Below the pieces are notes generated by a model, which was not told the origin of the DNA, did not search any database, and worked only from the letters and a program-made list of their open reading frames with translations. A DNA stretch of 64,000 nucleotides from contig NZ_JACZCQ010000001.1 in the NCBI RefSeq assembly GCF_014904705.1, positions 186,001 through 250,000 of the forward strand, in the 5' to 3' direction. Positions 8,821 to 18,129 of this stretch are shown here, in pieces (positions within the stretch are counted from its first letter, which is position 1; every line of letters starts with the position of its first letter). Made by a program: the position numbers and the translations under genes. Source of the stretch: Nisaea sediminum (lineage in GTDB: Bacteria; Pseudomonadota; Alphaproteobacteria; Thalassobaculales; Thalassobaculaceae).

Positions 8821-9024
8821 TTAATTGCGTTGGTTCAACCCCAGGAGCGCAAGTCTGTAAAATCCACTTTCCCGGAATTGGTATAATTCTTTTAATGCAT
8901 CCACAAGTTGTTGATCGAGATCAGAAATTTGGTGGCGCTTGGGAGCATTATCTTTATTTTGTATGTGGTTAAATTCCAGAATTGCGTGAGCTCTGTTAAC
9001 GAAAATATAAACTTTAGAAGTCAT
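8821..9024 (-). CDS. Possible small hypothetical protein (67 aa)
   Basis: Open frame of 67 residues starting MTSKVYIFVNRAH, with a balanced, protein-like composition and a predicted C-terminal helix (LVDALKELYQF). No family is recognised. The 8742-9066 stretch is clearly AT-richer than its surroundings, which fits either a regulatory spacer or an acquired small gene. Its stop lies 7 bp from the hairpin at 8793-8814, and it is divergent from the globin-MCP gene. No good ribosome binding site is seen. Treat as tentative. Confidence 0.33.
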   Translation of the reverse strand: MTSKVYIFVNRAHAILEFNHIQNKDNAPKRHQISDLDQQLVDALKELYQFRESGFYRLALLGLNQRN

Positions 9025-9066
9025 TAATAGTGCCCCGTTATGTTCTACTTTAGGTTGGGGTTCGAG

Positions 9067-10659
9067 ATGAATAGTGGCCACGCGTCGCTAAATGCCGATG
9101 ATCGTATTTCTTTTTTGCAGATCGATAAGAATGCGCGGGCGCTGTTGCGGGACTTTCGGCCGGTGCTGGAGCGCAATCTCGGTGCGATTCTCGACAAGTT
9201 CTACGCCCATGTCCTGACGGTGCCGAAACTTTCCGAGATGTTCGTGTCGGAAGATCGGGTGCGGCACGCCCGAGAGGCACAGAGCAATCACTGGAAACGC
9301 CTGTTCTCCGGGGAATTCGGAAACGAGTATTTCGACTCGATCCAGCGTATCGGACGCGTTCACAATCGTCTCGGGCTTGAACCGCGCTGGTACATCGGAG
9401 GCTACGCCATAGCGACGGCGGAGCTGCACCGGCTTGCGATCGATCACTGCATGTCCGGCTGGCGCCGCAAGGGCGCGGCGCAGAAGGCCGTTTCACTGGT
9501 GCAGGCGATCGACAAGGCGGTCATGCTGGACATGGACCTCGCCATATCCGTCTACTTGGAAGAGCAGTCGAACGACTTCCGCAAACGCCTTGAGGCGCTC
9601 TCGGACCAATTCGAGGCCTCGATAACGGGTGTGTCCGATAACCTTCTGGAGTCGGCAGCCCAACTCTCCGATCGATCTTCGACCATGACGGCCGGAGCGC
9701 GCGAGTGTCTCGAACTGACCAAAGACGCGTCCCGTGGCGCGGGACAGGCGAGCGAGAACGTGCAGAGTGTGGCGTCGGCGGCCGAGGAACTTTCCGCATC
9801 GATCGGCGAGATTTCACACCAGCTTTCGGAGTCCAACAAGATCGCGCGGGAAGCTTCGGAAGCGGTGGAGACCACCAAGCTGACAGTGGAAGGACTGAAT
9901 CAGGCGGCGGCGAAAATTTCCGGTGTCGTCAGTCTTATCCAGGATATTGCCGAGCAGACCAATCTGCTGGCTCTGAATGCCACAATCGAAGCCGCGCGCG
10001 CGGGCGAGGCCGGAAAGGGGTTCGCCGTTGTCGCTTCCGAGGTGAAGGCCCTCGCCAACCAGACGTCGAGCGCAACCGACGAGATCTCCGAGCAGATCTC
10101 CGGCATGCAGCAGGTCGCCGAGGAAACTCGCAACGGCATCGAGAACATTTCGTCTGCGATGACCAAAGTGGGAGATTCGTCCGCCGCGATCTCGGCTGCG
10201 GTCGAAGAACAGGACGCTGTCACCCGGGAAATCTCCCAGAGCGCTGCCGAGGCGCACCGGGGTACTGCCGAGGTTCAGCAGGCGGTGCGGGCGGCCGAGG
10301 AATCCGTTACCAGGTCCGCCAGCTTGTCGGAAATGGTCTCTGAGTCCGCTTCCTATGTCACCGACCAGGCGGGCGAGCTGAAAGCCGAAAGCGGGGATTT
10401 CATAGAAAAGATCCGTCGCGCCGACCGGCGGGACGAAGGCCGCAGCGAGCGTTCCGAACCGGTCTCTGTCGAGATCGACGGCACTGTCTTCGACGGGAAT
10501 ATGAAGGATCATTCGTCAAAGGGGCTGTCCGTCCGGATGGATACGAGCGGCATTAGAATTGGAGCCACCGGTAAAATCCTTTCCGGATCGTTTGGTCGTG
10601 GCGAGCGCATAGAGGTCGTTGGAAAAACGCCGGTACAAGTCAGCCTCAAGATCGTTTGA
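9067..10659 (+). CDS. Soluble globin-coupled methyl-accepting chemotaxis protein with C-terminal PilZ domain
   Basis: 530 residues from the ATG preceding [11 protein letters not shown] (an in-frame ATG at 9040 has poorer context). Residues about 10-175 are a sensor globin of the HemAT type; the proximal heme histidine is His99 in [18 protein letters not shown] helical linker leads to the MCP signalling domain, whose hairpin tip reads [19 protein letters not shown]. There is no transmembrane segment and no HAMP, so it is a cytoplasmic oxygen sensor. Residues about 449-530 form a PilZ domain with R455-x3-R459 and D481-H-S-S-K-G486, the c-di-GMP-binding signature. It may therefore combine O2 and c-di-GMP input to a CheA. 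Confidence 0.88.
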   Translation: MNSGHASLNADDRISFLQIDKNARALLRDFRPVLERNLGAILDKFYAHVLTVPKLSEMFVSEDRVRHAREAQSNHWKRLFSGEFGNEYFDSIQRIGRVHNRLGLEPRWYIGGYAIATAELHRLAIDHCMSGWRRKGAAQKAVSLVQAIDKAVMLDMDLAISVYLEEQSNDFRKRLEALSDQFEASITGVSDNLLESAAQLSDRSSTMTAGARECLELTKDASRGAGQASENVQSVASAAEELSASIGEISHQLSESNKIAREASEAVETTKLTVEGLNQAAAKISGVVSLIQDIAEQTNLLALNATIEAARAGEAGKGFAVVASEVKALANQTSSATDEISEQISGMQQVAEETRNGIENISSAMTKVGDSSAAISAAVEEQDAVTREISQSAAEAHRGTAEVQQAVRAAEESVTRSASLSEMVSESASYVTDQAGELKAESGDFIEKIRRADRRDEGRSERSEPVSVEIDGTVFDGNMKDHSSKGLSVRMDTSGIRIGATGKILSGSFGRGERIEVVGKTPVQVSLKIV

Positions 10660-10752
10660 CCCGGTTTGCCTCCGGACGCTCGCGTATTGTCAGGGGCGGT
10701 TGAAAAATGGTATCGGCCCACATCCCGATAGTCGGTAACGAGGAGTAACGGG

Positions 10753-11406
10753 TTGGCCGAGCAGCATGGTCGCGTCGAACAGAACGTCGAGCCCGAATTC
10801 AACGATCCGTCGAAGCAGCGGATCGATGAGGCGGCTCGGCATATTGTTGCTGGCCTGCCTTTTGGGTCGATAGACCCTCGATGCACAGAACTCTGGTTCG
10901 CTGACGAGAAGCGTGACCTACCCGAGCCCAAGCTCCGGTTCCTGCTCGATTACTGGCTGAACCTGCGGGAGACGCTTGGCGGTCTGCCGGGGCGCAAGGA
11001 TATCGACATTCTTGAACTGCGGCAGGCAATCGGGAACATCATGATGCTCGAACCTCTGGATGACGGGTTCGATGCGCGGTACCGGGTCTATGGTACCGGG
11101 ATCGCCGATTACGCAGGCAATGACTGGACCGGGCAGACCGTTTCCGAACTTGCGCTAAAGACCGGCACGCCTTCGGCATTGCTTTACCGCGCCTGCTATC
11201 TCGCCGCTTACCGGACCTGCCGGCCGATTTACTCCGAACATGTTTCGGCGGCATGGCTCTCGCCGAAGGCGTGGCGCCGCCTCATCCTGCCCTATGGCCG
11301 GCGCGAGTCCGGCTGTGACGGCTTCATGGTCGGGAACATTCCGGTCGAGCCGCGGGCGATCGGAGACGGAGCCGCTGCACGAAGTCTGATTTATCGGAAC
11401 CGATAG
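10753..11406 (+). CDS. PAS domain-containing protein (PAS_5-like)
   Basis: 217 residues starting with TTG, chosen because GAGGAG (10740-10745) sits 7 bp upstream and no ATG is better placed. The central region (about residues 70-190) fits the alphaproteobacterial PAS_5 type: FLLDYWLNLRETLGGLPGRKDI (split: FLLDYWLN / GLPGRKDI), MMLEPLDDGFDARYRVYGT, and a late LPYGR. No output domain is attached, so it may be a stand-alone sensor or act through a partner. It follows the globin receptor by 93 bp, possibly in the same transcript. Ligand and partner are unknown. Confidence 0.7.
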   Translation: MAEQHGRVEQNVEPEFNDPSKQRIDEAARHIVAGLPFGSIDPRCTELWFADEKRDLPEPKLRFLLDYWLNLRETLGGLPGRKDIDILELRQAIGNIMMLEPLDDGFDARYRVYGTGIADYAGNDWTGQTVSELALKTGTPSALLYRACYLAAYRTCRPIYSEHVSAAWLSPKAWRRLILPYGRRESGCDGFMVGNIPVEPRAIGDGAAARSLIYRNR

Positions 11407-11523
11407 CCGGGGTATGGCGTCGATCGGCAAGTCGCAGGTCCGCGCCCGGTTGCCACGGGACGGCTCTTTGTTAGTATCGTTAATAAGAGATCCAGAGCCG
11501 CCACCTGCCGAACATGCGAGGTC

Positions 11524-12291
11524 ATGAGCGAAGATCAGCTGCCTCCGCCGCCGCAAGCGGACTGGGCCTACTTTCTCGATTTTGACGGAACGCTGGTCGA
11601 TATCGCGCCCCGTCCCGAGGCGATCCGGGTCTCTGACGGTTTGCCGGAGCGGCTCTCCGCATTCAGCCTTGCCGCCGACGGAGCCCTCGCCGTGGTCACC
11701 GGCCGCAGTCTCGCGGACCTGGACCGTCACCTCGCCCTGCCGCAGGTCGCGGCGGCCGGAGTTCACGGGCTCGAGCTTCGCGGCGGGTCCCGTCCGGATG
11801 TTCCTGACCGGGCGCCGGTAAAGCAAGCGTTGACCAAAGTGCGCGCCGCCGCGGAACAACTCGCGGCGTTGCACGTTGATCTCAGGATCGAAGACAAGGG
11901 GGAAGCCATCGCCGTGCATTACCGCGCCGCGCCGGACCTTGGGCCGGAAGTTGCCAGAACGCTGGCGGTCGCGGTCGCGGAAGCAGGCGACCTGCTGACC
12001 CTGCTCCAGGGCAAGATGGTGGTCGAGGTCAAGCCGGCGGTCGCCAACAAGGGGGCCGCGGTGGAAGCCTTTCTGGAGGACGCGCCGTTCGCCGGCAGGC
12101 GCCCGTGCTTCATCGGCGACGATGTCACGGACGAGGACGGTTTCAGGGTGTGCAATGCGCGCGGCGGCATTTCGATCCATGTCGGGCCGCCTGGCGCCGT
12201 CACCGAAGCCCGCTACAGACTGGCGTCGCCGGCAGCCGTCCATGACTGGCTGGCACAACTCCTCGATCGCGAGAGAAGGACCGCTTCATGA
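11524..12291 (+). CDS. otsB: Trehalose-6-phosphate phosphatase
   Basis: 255 residues, HAD superfamily. Motif I is FLDFDGTLVDIAPRP (catalytic Asp pair), motif II VVTGRS, and motifs III/IV fall in KGAAVEAFL and FIGDDVTDEDGF. This matches OtsB, which dephosphorylates trehalose-6-phosphate to trehalose. The stop overlaps the start of the GH15 gene (ATGA, 12288-12291), and otsA follows, so the three form a translationally coupled trehalose operon. Trehalose is a compatible solute, which fits a salt-exposed lifestyle. No promoter is clear in the 117 bp upstream. Confidence 0.92.
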   Translation: MSEDQLPPPPQADWAYFLDFDGTLVDIAPRPEAIRVSDGLPERLSAFSLAADGALAVVTGRSLADLDRHLALPQVAAAGVHGLELRGGSRPDVPDRAPVKQALTKVRAAAEQLAALHVDLRIEDKGEAIAVHYRAAPDLGPEVARTLAVAVAEAGDLLTLLQGKMVVEVKPAVANKGAAVEAFLEDAPFAGRRPCFIGDDVTDEDGFRVCNARGGISIHVGPPGAVTEARYRLASPAAVHDWLAQLLDRERRTAS

Positions 12292-14075
12292 GCACGCTCG
12301 AACTCGGAATGATCGGAAACTGTGCGATCAGCGCCCTTATTGGCGAAACCGGGACGATCCAATGGTGTTGTCTGCCACGATTTGACGGCGATCCGTTTTT
12401 CTCAGCGCTGCTGGCAAATGAAGAGCAGGCTGACGAGCGAGGCTTCTGGCAGGTCGAGATCGCCAATCTCGCCGCCTCCAGCCAGCGTTACGAGCGAAAT
12501 AGCGCGGTCCTGGTGACGACTTTGACCGACCGCGATGGCGCGTCGCTCGAGATCGTCGATTTCTGCCCGCGGTTCCGCAACTTCGACCGGATGTTCCACC
12601 CGACGATGATCGTCCGTCAGCTCCGGCCGGTCGCCGGCAGCCCGAAGGTCCGGGTCCGGATTCGTCCGACCGTCGATTACGGCGCGGGCCGGCCGACGAT
12701 CACCCGCGGCTCGAACCATGTCCGCTTTGTCGGGCCGGATCTCACCATGCGTCTGACGACGGATGCGACGATCTCCTATCTTCTTGAAGAGACCTGGTTC
12801 CTGCTCGACAAGCCGCTCAGCATGATGCTCGGCCCGGACGAGAGCCTGACAAATTCACTCGCGGAGACGGCACGGACGTTCCGGGAGCGCACCGAAAGCT
12901 ACTGGCGCGAATGGAGCCGTGCGCTCTCGATTCCCTACGAGTGGCAGGATGTCGTGATCCGGTCGGCGATCACGCTCAAACTCAGCACCTTCGAGGAAAC
13001 CGGCGCCATCGTCGCGGCGATGACCACGTCGGTACCGGAGGCTGCTGGCAGCGAACGCAACTGGGACTACCGGCTCTGCTGGCTGCGTGACGCCTATTTC
13101 GTCGTTCATGCTCTGAACCGCCTCTCGGCGACCAAGACGTTGGAGCATTATCTCAATTATATCAGCAATATCGCCGTAAATGTCGGGAGCGAGGACCTGC
13201 AACCGCTCTACGGTCTCTCACTTGCGCACAAGCTGGACGAATACACGGTCGACGGGCTTGCCGGGTATCGCGGGAACGGACCTGTCCGCGTGGGAAACGC
13301 CGCCTATACGCAAATCCAGAACGACGTCTACGGCGCGGTCATTCTCGCGGCGGCGCAGACTTTCTTCGACAGCCGCATCGGCCGTCCCGGGAACGAGGAT
13401 CTCTACCGCGAGCTTGCCAAGCTCGGGCAGATGGCGGTGCAGAAGTTCGACAAGCCGGACGCCGGGATCTGGGAGCTGAGGACCATCGCGTCGGTCCATA
13501 CCTTCTCCGCGCTGATGTGCTGGGCGGCGGCGGACCGGCTCGGCCGCATCGCCGACAAGATCGGTCACTCGGCGGAAGCGGCGGCCTGGCGCCAGCATGC
13601 TGCCGCGATGCAGCGGCGGATCATGGAAGAAGCCTGGAATGAGGAGCTCGGCAGCTACGTCTCGACCTTCGGCGGCGACCAGATGGATGCGAGCCTGCTG
13701 CTGATGCACGAACTCGGCTTCCATGACGGCAAGGATCCGCGTTTCGTCGGCACCGTGGCCATGATCGAGAAACAGCTCCGCAAGGGCGATCATCTGTTCC
13801 GCTACATCGCGCCGGACGATTTCGGGGTGCCGGAAACCGCGTTCAATGTCTGCACCTTCTGGTTCATCGAGGCGCTCGCGGTCACCGGCCGCGAGGCCGA
13901 GGCGCGGGAGATGTTCGAAGGCATTCTCGCTTGCCGCAACAAGCTCGGGCTCCTCTCCGAGGACGTCGATCCGGAGACCGGGGAGCTCTGGGGCAATTTT
14001 CCGCAGACCTATTCCATGGTCGGCATGATCAAATGCGCCATGCGTCTCAGCCGGAAATGGGAGGACGCGTTTTGA
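12288..14075 (+). CDS. Glycoside hydrolase family 15 protein (glucoamylase/trehalase-like)
   Basis: 595 residues, starting at the ATGA overlap with otsB. The N-terminal beta-sandwich (LGMIGNCAISALIGETG, IQWCCLPRFDGDP) and the (alpha/alpha)6 barrel are those of bacterial GH15. Catalytic-site motifs: NWDYRLCWLRDAYF, DAGIWELRT (general acid Glu) and LSEDVDPETGELWGNFPQ (near the second Glu). There is no signal peptide, so it is cytosolic. Placed between otsB and otsA, it may act as a trehalase or on short alpha-glucans; GH15 trehalases are known in actinobacteria. Its presence in a synthesis operon suggests turnover of the solute. Substrate is inferred. Confidence 0.88.
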   Translation: MSTLELGMIGNCAISALIGETGTIQWCCLPRFDGDPFFSALLANEEQADERGFWQVEIANLAASSQRYERNSAVLVTTLTDRDGASLEIVDFCPRFRNFDRMFHPTMIVRQLRPVAGSPKVRVRIRPTVDYGAGRPTITRGSNHVRFVGPDLTMRLTTDATISYLLEETWFLLDKPLSMMLGPDESLTNSLAETARTFRERTESYWREWSRALSIPYEWQDVVIRSAITLKLSTFEETGAIVAAMTTSVPEAAGSERNWDYRLCWLRDAYFVVHALNRLSATKTLEHYLNYISNIAVNVGSEDLQPLYGLSLAHKLDEYTVDGLAGYRGNGPVRVGNAAYTQIQNDVYGAVILAAAQTFFDSRIGRPGNEDLYRELAKLGQMAVQKFDKPDAGIWELRTIASVHTFSALMCWAAADRLGRIADKIGHSAEAAAWRQHAAAMQRRIMEEAWNEELGSYVSTFGGDQMDASLLLMHELGFHDGKDPRFVGTVAMIEKQLRKGDHLFRYIAPDDFGVPETAFNVCTFWFIEALAVTGREAEAREMFEGILACRNKLGLLSEDVDPETGELWGNFPQTYSMVGMIKCAMRLSRKWEDAF

Positions 14076-15439
14076 GCCGTCTCGTCGTCGTCTCCAACAG
14101 GGTCGCGCCGGTCGAAGAGGGCAAGGCATCCGCCGGCGGCCTCTCCGTCGCGGTCGAGGAAGCCTTCGCGAAGACGGAAGGGCTCTGGTTCGGCTGGAAC
14201 GGGAAGATCGAGAATAACGGGCCGATCCGCGTCAAGGTCGAGGAAGGCAAGCGGTTCGCCCGCGCGACCATGCCGCTCTCCCGCAAGGACTACAATGATT
14301 TCTATGTCGGCTACGCCAACTCGACGCTCTGGCCGCTGCTGCATTACCGGCTGAACGTGATGGAATATTCGAGGGCCCATGCCGCAGGCTACCGGCGGGT
14401 CAACGAACTCTTCGCGAACCATCTGGCCCCGCTGCTCAAGCCGGACGATCTGATCTGGGTGCACGACTACCATCTCTTCGTGCTTGGCCGGGAACTGAAG
14501 CGCATGGGCCTCGAGAACCGGATGGGCTTCTTCCTGCATACGCCGTTTCCGCCGCCGGACATGCTCCGTGCCTGCAGCGAGCACGAGGAAATCGTCCGCG
14601 CGCTGTTCGATTACGACGTCATCGGTTTCCAGACCGAGAACGACGCCCGCAATCTGCTGGAATATGTCCGTCGCCTGCGCGACGGCACAGTGCGCGGCAA
14701 CCGTGCCACCGCTTTCGGCAAGACCGCGCGGGTGCAGGCTTTTCCGATCTCCATCCGTCCTGACGAGATGGCGGACGCGGCGGAGAAGGCGGTTCGCTCG
14801 AACCGGACGCGCCAGCTCGTGCGCTCGCTCGATGGCAAGCAGCTGATCATCGGCGTCGAGCGGCTGGATTATTCCAAAGGCCTCGACAAACGTTTCGCGA
14901 GCTACGAGCGGCTGCTGACGAACTATCCGGAGAACCGCGGCAGCGTGACGCTCATGCAGATCGCTCCGCCGTCCCGGGGCGACGTGCAGAGCTACCGGGA
15001 GATCAGGCAGATTCTCGAAGGCATGGCGGGACATATCAACGGCCAGTTCGCCGATTTTGACTGGGCGCCGATCCGGTATTTGAACAAGAGCTATCGCCGT
15101 GACGTGCTGGCCGGGTTCTTCCGAGTGGCGCGGGTCGGCTATGTCACACCGTTGCGTGACGGAATGAACCTTGTGGCGAAGGAATATGTCGCCTCGCAGG
15201 ATCCCGTGGATCCCGGCGTTCTTGTGCTGTCCGAGTTCGCCGGCGCGGCGGCCGAACTCGACGGCGCCGTCATCGTCAATCCGTTCGACGAGGAAGGCAT
15301 GATGGAGGGGCTGCAAAGCGCACTCAGGATGCCGCTCGGCGACCGCATCGAACGCTACCAGTCGATGATGGCGGTCCTGCGGAAGAACGACCTTCAGAAC
15401 TGGCGTCGGCGCTTTCTCGAGGCCTTGCGAGCGGCGTGA
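14072..15439 (+). CDS. otsA: Alpha,alpha-trehalose-phosphate synthase (UDP/GDP-glucose-dependent)
   Basis: 455 residues, GT20 family. The start is TTG at 14072: it overlaps the GH15 stop as TTGA and has GGGAGGA (14059-14065) 6 bp upstream, and the protein then begins [13 protein letters not shown] exactly where OtsA proteins begin. Motifs: [36 protein letters not shown], and the C-terminal [17 protein letters not shown]. It joins a nucleotide-sugar glucose to glucose-6-phosphate. It is the third gene of the otsB-GH15-otsA operon and is convergent with the FAD oxidoreductase 4 bp downstream. Confidence 0.93.
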   Translation: MSRLVVVSNRVAPVEEGKASAGGLSVAVEEAFAKTEGLWFGWNGKIENNGPIRVKVEEGKRFARATMPLSRKDYNDFYVGYANSTLWPLLHYRLNVMEYSRAHAAGYRRVNELFANHLAPLLKPDDLIWVHDYHLFVLGRELKRMGLENRMGFFLHTPFPPPDMLRACSEHEEIVRALFDYDVIGFQTENDARNLLEYVRRLRDGTVRGNRATAFGKTARVQAFPISIRPDEMADAAEKAVRSNRTRQLVRSLDGKQLIIGVERLDYSKGLDKRFASYERLLTNYPENRGSVTLMQIAPPSRGDVQSYREIRQILEGMAGHINGQFADFDWAPIRYLNKSYRRDVLAGFFRVARVGYVTPLRDGMNLVAKEYVASQDPVDPGVLVLSEFAGAAAELDGAVIVNPFDEEGMMEGLQSALRMPLGDRIERYQSMMAVLRKNDLQNWRRRFLEALRAA

Positions 15440-15443
15440 CCGG

Positions 15444-16610
15444 TCAGTTTGCCGGGATGCGCAGACGCGCGCGGTCGATCGGGTGCTCCCAGTCGCGGCC
15501 GGCGATCAGTTGGGCGGCGATCCAGCCCCAATCGTCTGAGGATTTCGCGCCCTTGCCGTTGCCGCCGACGGCGACAGCGATCCGGTCGTCGAGCACGTGA
15601 TCGATATAGGGCAGGCCCGTTGCCGTCCAGGTGACTGCACAGCTCCGGCTGTGCCAGTGCCGGCATTCGGCAAGGCGCGGCATCAGATCGAGCAGGAAAC
15701 TCCGGAACCGGATCCGGTTTTCCTCGATGCCATCGGTCTTGAACCAGTGCTGCAGATCGTCCAGAGATCTCAGGTTCGGATCCTCGACCGAACCAATGCC
15801 GATCTTGAGGTAGGTATGGCCGTCCGGATAGCGGATCGGCGGCAGCAGGTAGGCACCGCTTTCGGCATGGCCCATGGTCGGCATCGCCGCGAAATGTTCG
15901 CTCAGTTCGCCGTCGATGCGGGCCAGCAGAACGGTGCGTCCGAAGACCCGCAGTCTCAGGTCCGTCGGCGAGAGGCCGCAGGCGTCGGTAAAGGCACCCG
16001 TGGCGACCAGAGCTTTTTCGGCGCGGCGGACCGCGCCGTCGTCGGTTTCGATTTCGACGCCGCCGGTAACGGCGCGAAGTCCGGTTACACGCCGCCGGTC
16101 GATTTCCGCGCGGCGTTTGCGCGCCGCTTCCGTCTGTGCCGCGACCATGGCGCGCGGACTGATATGTCCGGCATTCCGGTTCTCATGCAGGCCCGTGCTG
16201 CCATCCGGCAGCGAAAGGAAGGGAAACCGTTCAAGGATCGCAGGGGTGTCCATCCGTGTCAGGTCTGCGCCCAACGCACGGCCGGTGCATTCGGCCCGAT
16301 CCAGATAATCCGAGCTGCCGGTTGAAATGCCGAGATACCCCGAATTGGTGAAGAACGGGATCCCGCTCTCGGCCTCGATCTCGGCGTAGCGTTCGATGGA
16401 GCGTTTCGACGTGACGGCCCAGTCCGGATCCCCATCCGAGATCCGGGTCATCCGGCCTTCGTCGTAGTGGCTCGAGAAGACGCCGTCATGCGCGGCGTAA
16501 TCCGCCGGCTCGTCGGGCCCGATCAGGACGATCCCGTCGGTCATGCCGGCGAGGTGGCGGGCGGCGGCGCTGCCGATCATGCCGCGTCCGATGACGGCGA
16601 TCCTGTCCAT
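15444..16610 (-). CDS. FAD-dependent oxidoreductase (DAO family, sarcosine oxidase/MTOX-like)
   Basis: 388 residues. The N-terminal Rossmann motif is RIAVIGRGMIGSAAARHLAG. The C-terminal CAVTWTATGLPYIDH followed by AVAVGGNGKGAKSS resembles the monomeric sarcosine oxidase/N-methyltryptophan oxidase branch, where the equivalent cysteine (CxYT region) carries covalent flavin; covalent attachment here is inference. It would oxidise a secondary or N-methyl amine or amino acid, releasing H2O2. It is the last gene of a four-gene operon (HAD dehalogenase, GntR, GNAT, oxidase), 9 bp after the GNAT gene, implying catabolism of a specific amine. The substrate is unknown. Confidence 0.82.
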   Translation of the reverse strand: MDRIAVIGRGMIGSAAARHLAGMTDGIVLIGPDEPADYAAHDGVFSSHYDEGRMTRISDGDPDWAVTSKRSIERYAEIEAESGIPFFTNSGYLGISTGSSDYLDRAECTGRALGADLTRMDTPAILERFPFLSLPDGSTGLHENRNAGHISPRAMVAAQTEAARKRRAEIDRRRVTGLRAVTGGVEIETDDGAVRRAEKALVATGAFTDACGLSPTDLRLRVFGRTVLLARIDGELSEHFAAMPTMGHAESGAYLLPPIRYPDGHTYLKIGIGSVEDPNLRSLDDLQHWFKTDGIEENRIRFRSFLLDLMPRLAECRHWHSRSCAVTWTATGLPYIDHVLDDRIAVAVGGNGKGAKSSDDWGWIAAQLIAGRDWEHPIDRARLRIPAN

Positions 16611-16619
16611 GTGTGTCTC

Positions 16620-17456
16620 CTATCCGAGCGCGTGGCTGGCGAGGCCGAAGATGCGGGCCGGACCGCTTGGCGGCGTCCAGCCGCCGCGGGCCATGACCGG
16701 CGAGGCGCCGACATCTTCAAGGCCTGCCGTTTGAAGGTATTCGATCAGTGTGGAGGCATCCGCCGGGCAATCGATCCGCACGAAGCCGGGCCGGGCGAGG
16801 GTTCTGAAGAGCGCAAGCGCATCGCCCTCCGTGGCGGCGACAAGCGGGCCGATGACGGTGCCGCGACCGAAGGTGCGGGACATGGCGTATCCGCTGATTT
16901 GTCCATTCTCGGTCAGGATCGCCGTGCTGCCGGTTTCGGCAAGATCGCGCAGCATGTCGTCTCGACGGGCCCCGAAAGCCGCGGCGTCGAAATCCGCGAT
17001 TTCGTCGACCGTGCCGTCAGCGACTCTGGAAATGCGCGGATCCTGAATTGGGGTGCCCCTATAGGCGCCTTGATACTGCACCGACCGGTCGAACGCGGCG
17101 AAGCCGAGTTTCTCGTAGAGCGGCAGCCCCGCTTCGGTCGCAAGCAGAACGATCGGCCTCGGCGAGACATCCTCGAGGAGGGTCTCGACCAGTCTCCGTC
17201 CGATACCGCGTCCCTGGGCCTCCGGCGCGACGATCACGAGGCCGATCCTTGCGAGCCTGTCGCCGAACCTCCACCAGAGGCCGGTGGCGAGCGCGTGGCC
17301 TTCCTTTTCGTCTCGCGCGATCCGGCCGCCTCCGAGGCGGATGAACTGGGCGATATCCTCGCGCCGGTGGGGCCAGGCGACGGCGCGGACCAGTTCCATG
17401 ATTCTGTCGAGATCGGTCATGCAAACGATATCGAGGGAGGGCTCCCGGTCGGTCAT
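16620..17456 (-). CDS. GNAT family N-acetyltransferase (two-domain)
   Basis: 278 residues. An N-terminal GNAT domain (residues about 8-135) contains the acetyl-CoA loop PEAQGRGIGRRLVE and the late LYEKLGFAAF strand. The C-terminal half (GYAMSRTFGRGTVIGPLVA, then IDCPADASTLIEYLQTAGL) matches the YitH/Acetyltransf_18 extension, a second degenerate GNAT fold. Substrate unknown. Its start overlaps the GntR stop (ATGA 17453-17456), so the two genes are translationally coupled within the operon ending in the FAD oxidase. Confidence 0.83.
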   Translation of the reverse strand: MTDREPSLDIVCMTDLDRIMELVRAVAWPHRREDIAQFIRLGGGRIARDEKEGHALATGLWWRFGDRLARIGLVIVAPEAQGRGIGRRLVETLLEDVSPRPIVLLATEAGLPLYEKLGFAAFDRSVQYQGAYRGTPIQDPRISRVADGTVDEIADFDAAAFGARRDDMLRDLAETGSTAILTENGQISGYAMSRTFGRGTVIGPLVAATEGDALALFRTLARPGFVRIDCPADASTLIEYLQTAGLEDVGASPVMARGGWTPPSGPARIFGLASHALG

Positions 17457-18127
17457 CGTCCCTGCTCCTGCTTGCGGACGCGCTTCATGACCTCGGCCGG
17501 GTCGCCGAAATGCCGGCCGAGTTCGGCCAGGACCTCTTCGAGTTCTGCCGTCCGGATCAGCTCGGCCAGGCGAAAATGCTCGACGGCGAGGTCGCGGCTG
17601 CTGCGGTAGCCCCCCATCAGGCGATGGAGGCAGAGCCGGGTTTCCGTCTGGACGGAGGCGTAGCTTCGCGAAAGCCGTTTGCTGCCTGCCCCGTCGACCA
17701 GGGTCTTGTGAAATTCGAAATCGAGATCGCCGCCGGCAATCCGGTCGTCGGATTTCATCGCATCGTCCATCTGCCGGGCGATGTGCTTCAGTTCGCCGGC
17801 CGTTCCGGCACGGTCTCCGCTCTCGAAAATCTTCCGGATGGCCGTCGTCTCAAGCGCGGCGCGCACGAAGAAGAGGTCGCGCAAATCGTCTTCGCCGACC
17901 TCCGTCACGAACACCCCGCGATGCGGCTCGCTCCGCAGGAGGCCTTCCTGCACGAGTCTCTGCATCGCTTCGCGCAGCGGGCCGCGGCTCACGCCGAAGG
18001 CGAGCGCCAGATCCGTTTCGAGCAACTGGCGGCCGCCTTCATAGGTTCCGGCAAGAATGTCGGCGCGAAGCCGGTCGGCGATCTGCGTCGGGAGCGTGAC
18101 GCGCTCGATGCGTTGGGATGCCGCCAT
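17453..18127 (-). CDS. GntR family transcriptional regulator (FadR/FCD subgroup)
   Basis: 224 residues. The winged HTH spans residues about 12-75 (LPTQIADRLRADILAGTYEGG... SRGPLREAMQRLVQEGLL). The C-terminal FCD effector domain has the metal-ligand pattern (D...H, FEFHKTLVDGAG, later LAVEHFRLAELI). It probably binds a carboxylate effector and controls its own operon through the ATTGTCGACAAT palindrome at 18847-18858, which matches FadR-type half sites (TNGT/ACNA). It is cotranscribed 2 bp after the HAD gene. Confidence 0.88.
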   Translation of the reverse strand: MAASQRIERVTLPTQIADRLRADILAGTYEGGRQLLETDLALAFGVSRGPLREAMQRLVQEGLLRSEPHRGVFVTEVGEDDLRDLFFVRAALETTAIRKIFESGDRAGTAGELKHIARQMDDAMKSDDRIAGGDLDFEFHKTLVDGAGSKRLSRSYASVQTETRLCLHRLMGGYRSSRDLAVEHFRLAELIRTAELEEVLAELGRHFGDPAEVMKRVRKQEQGR

Positions 18128-18129
18128 GC

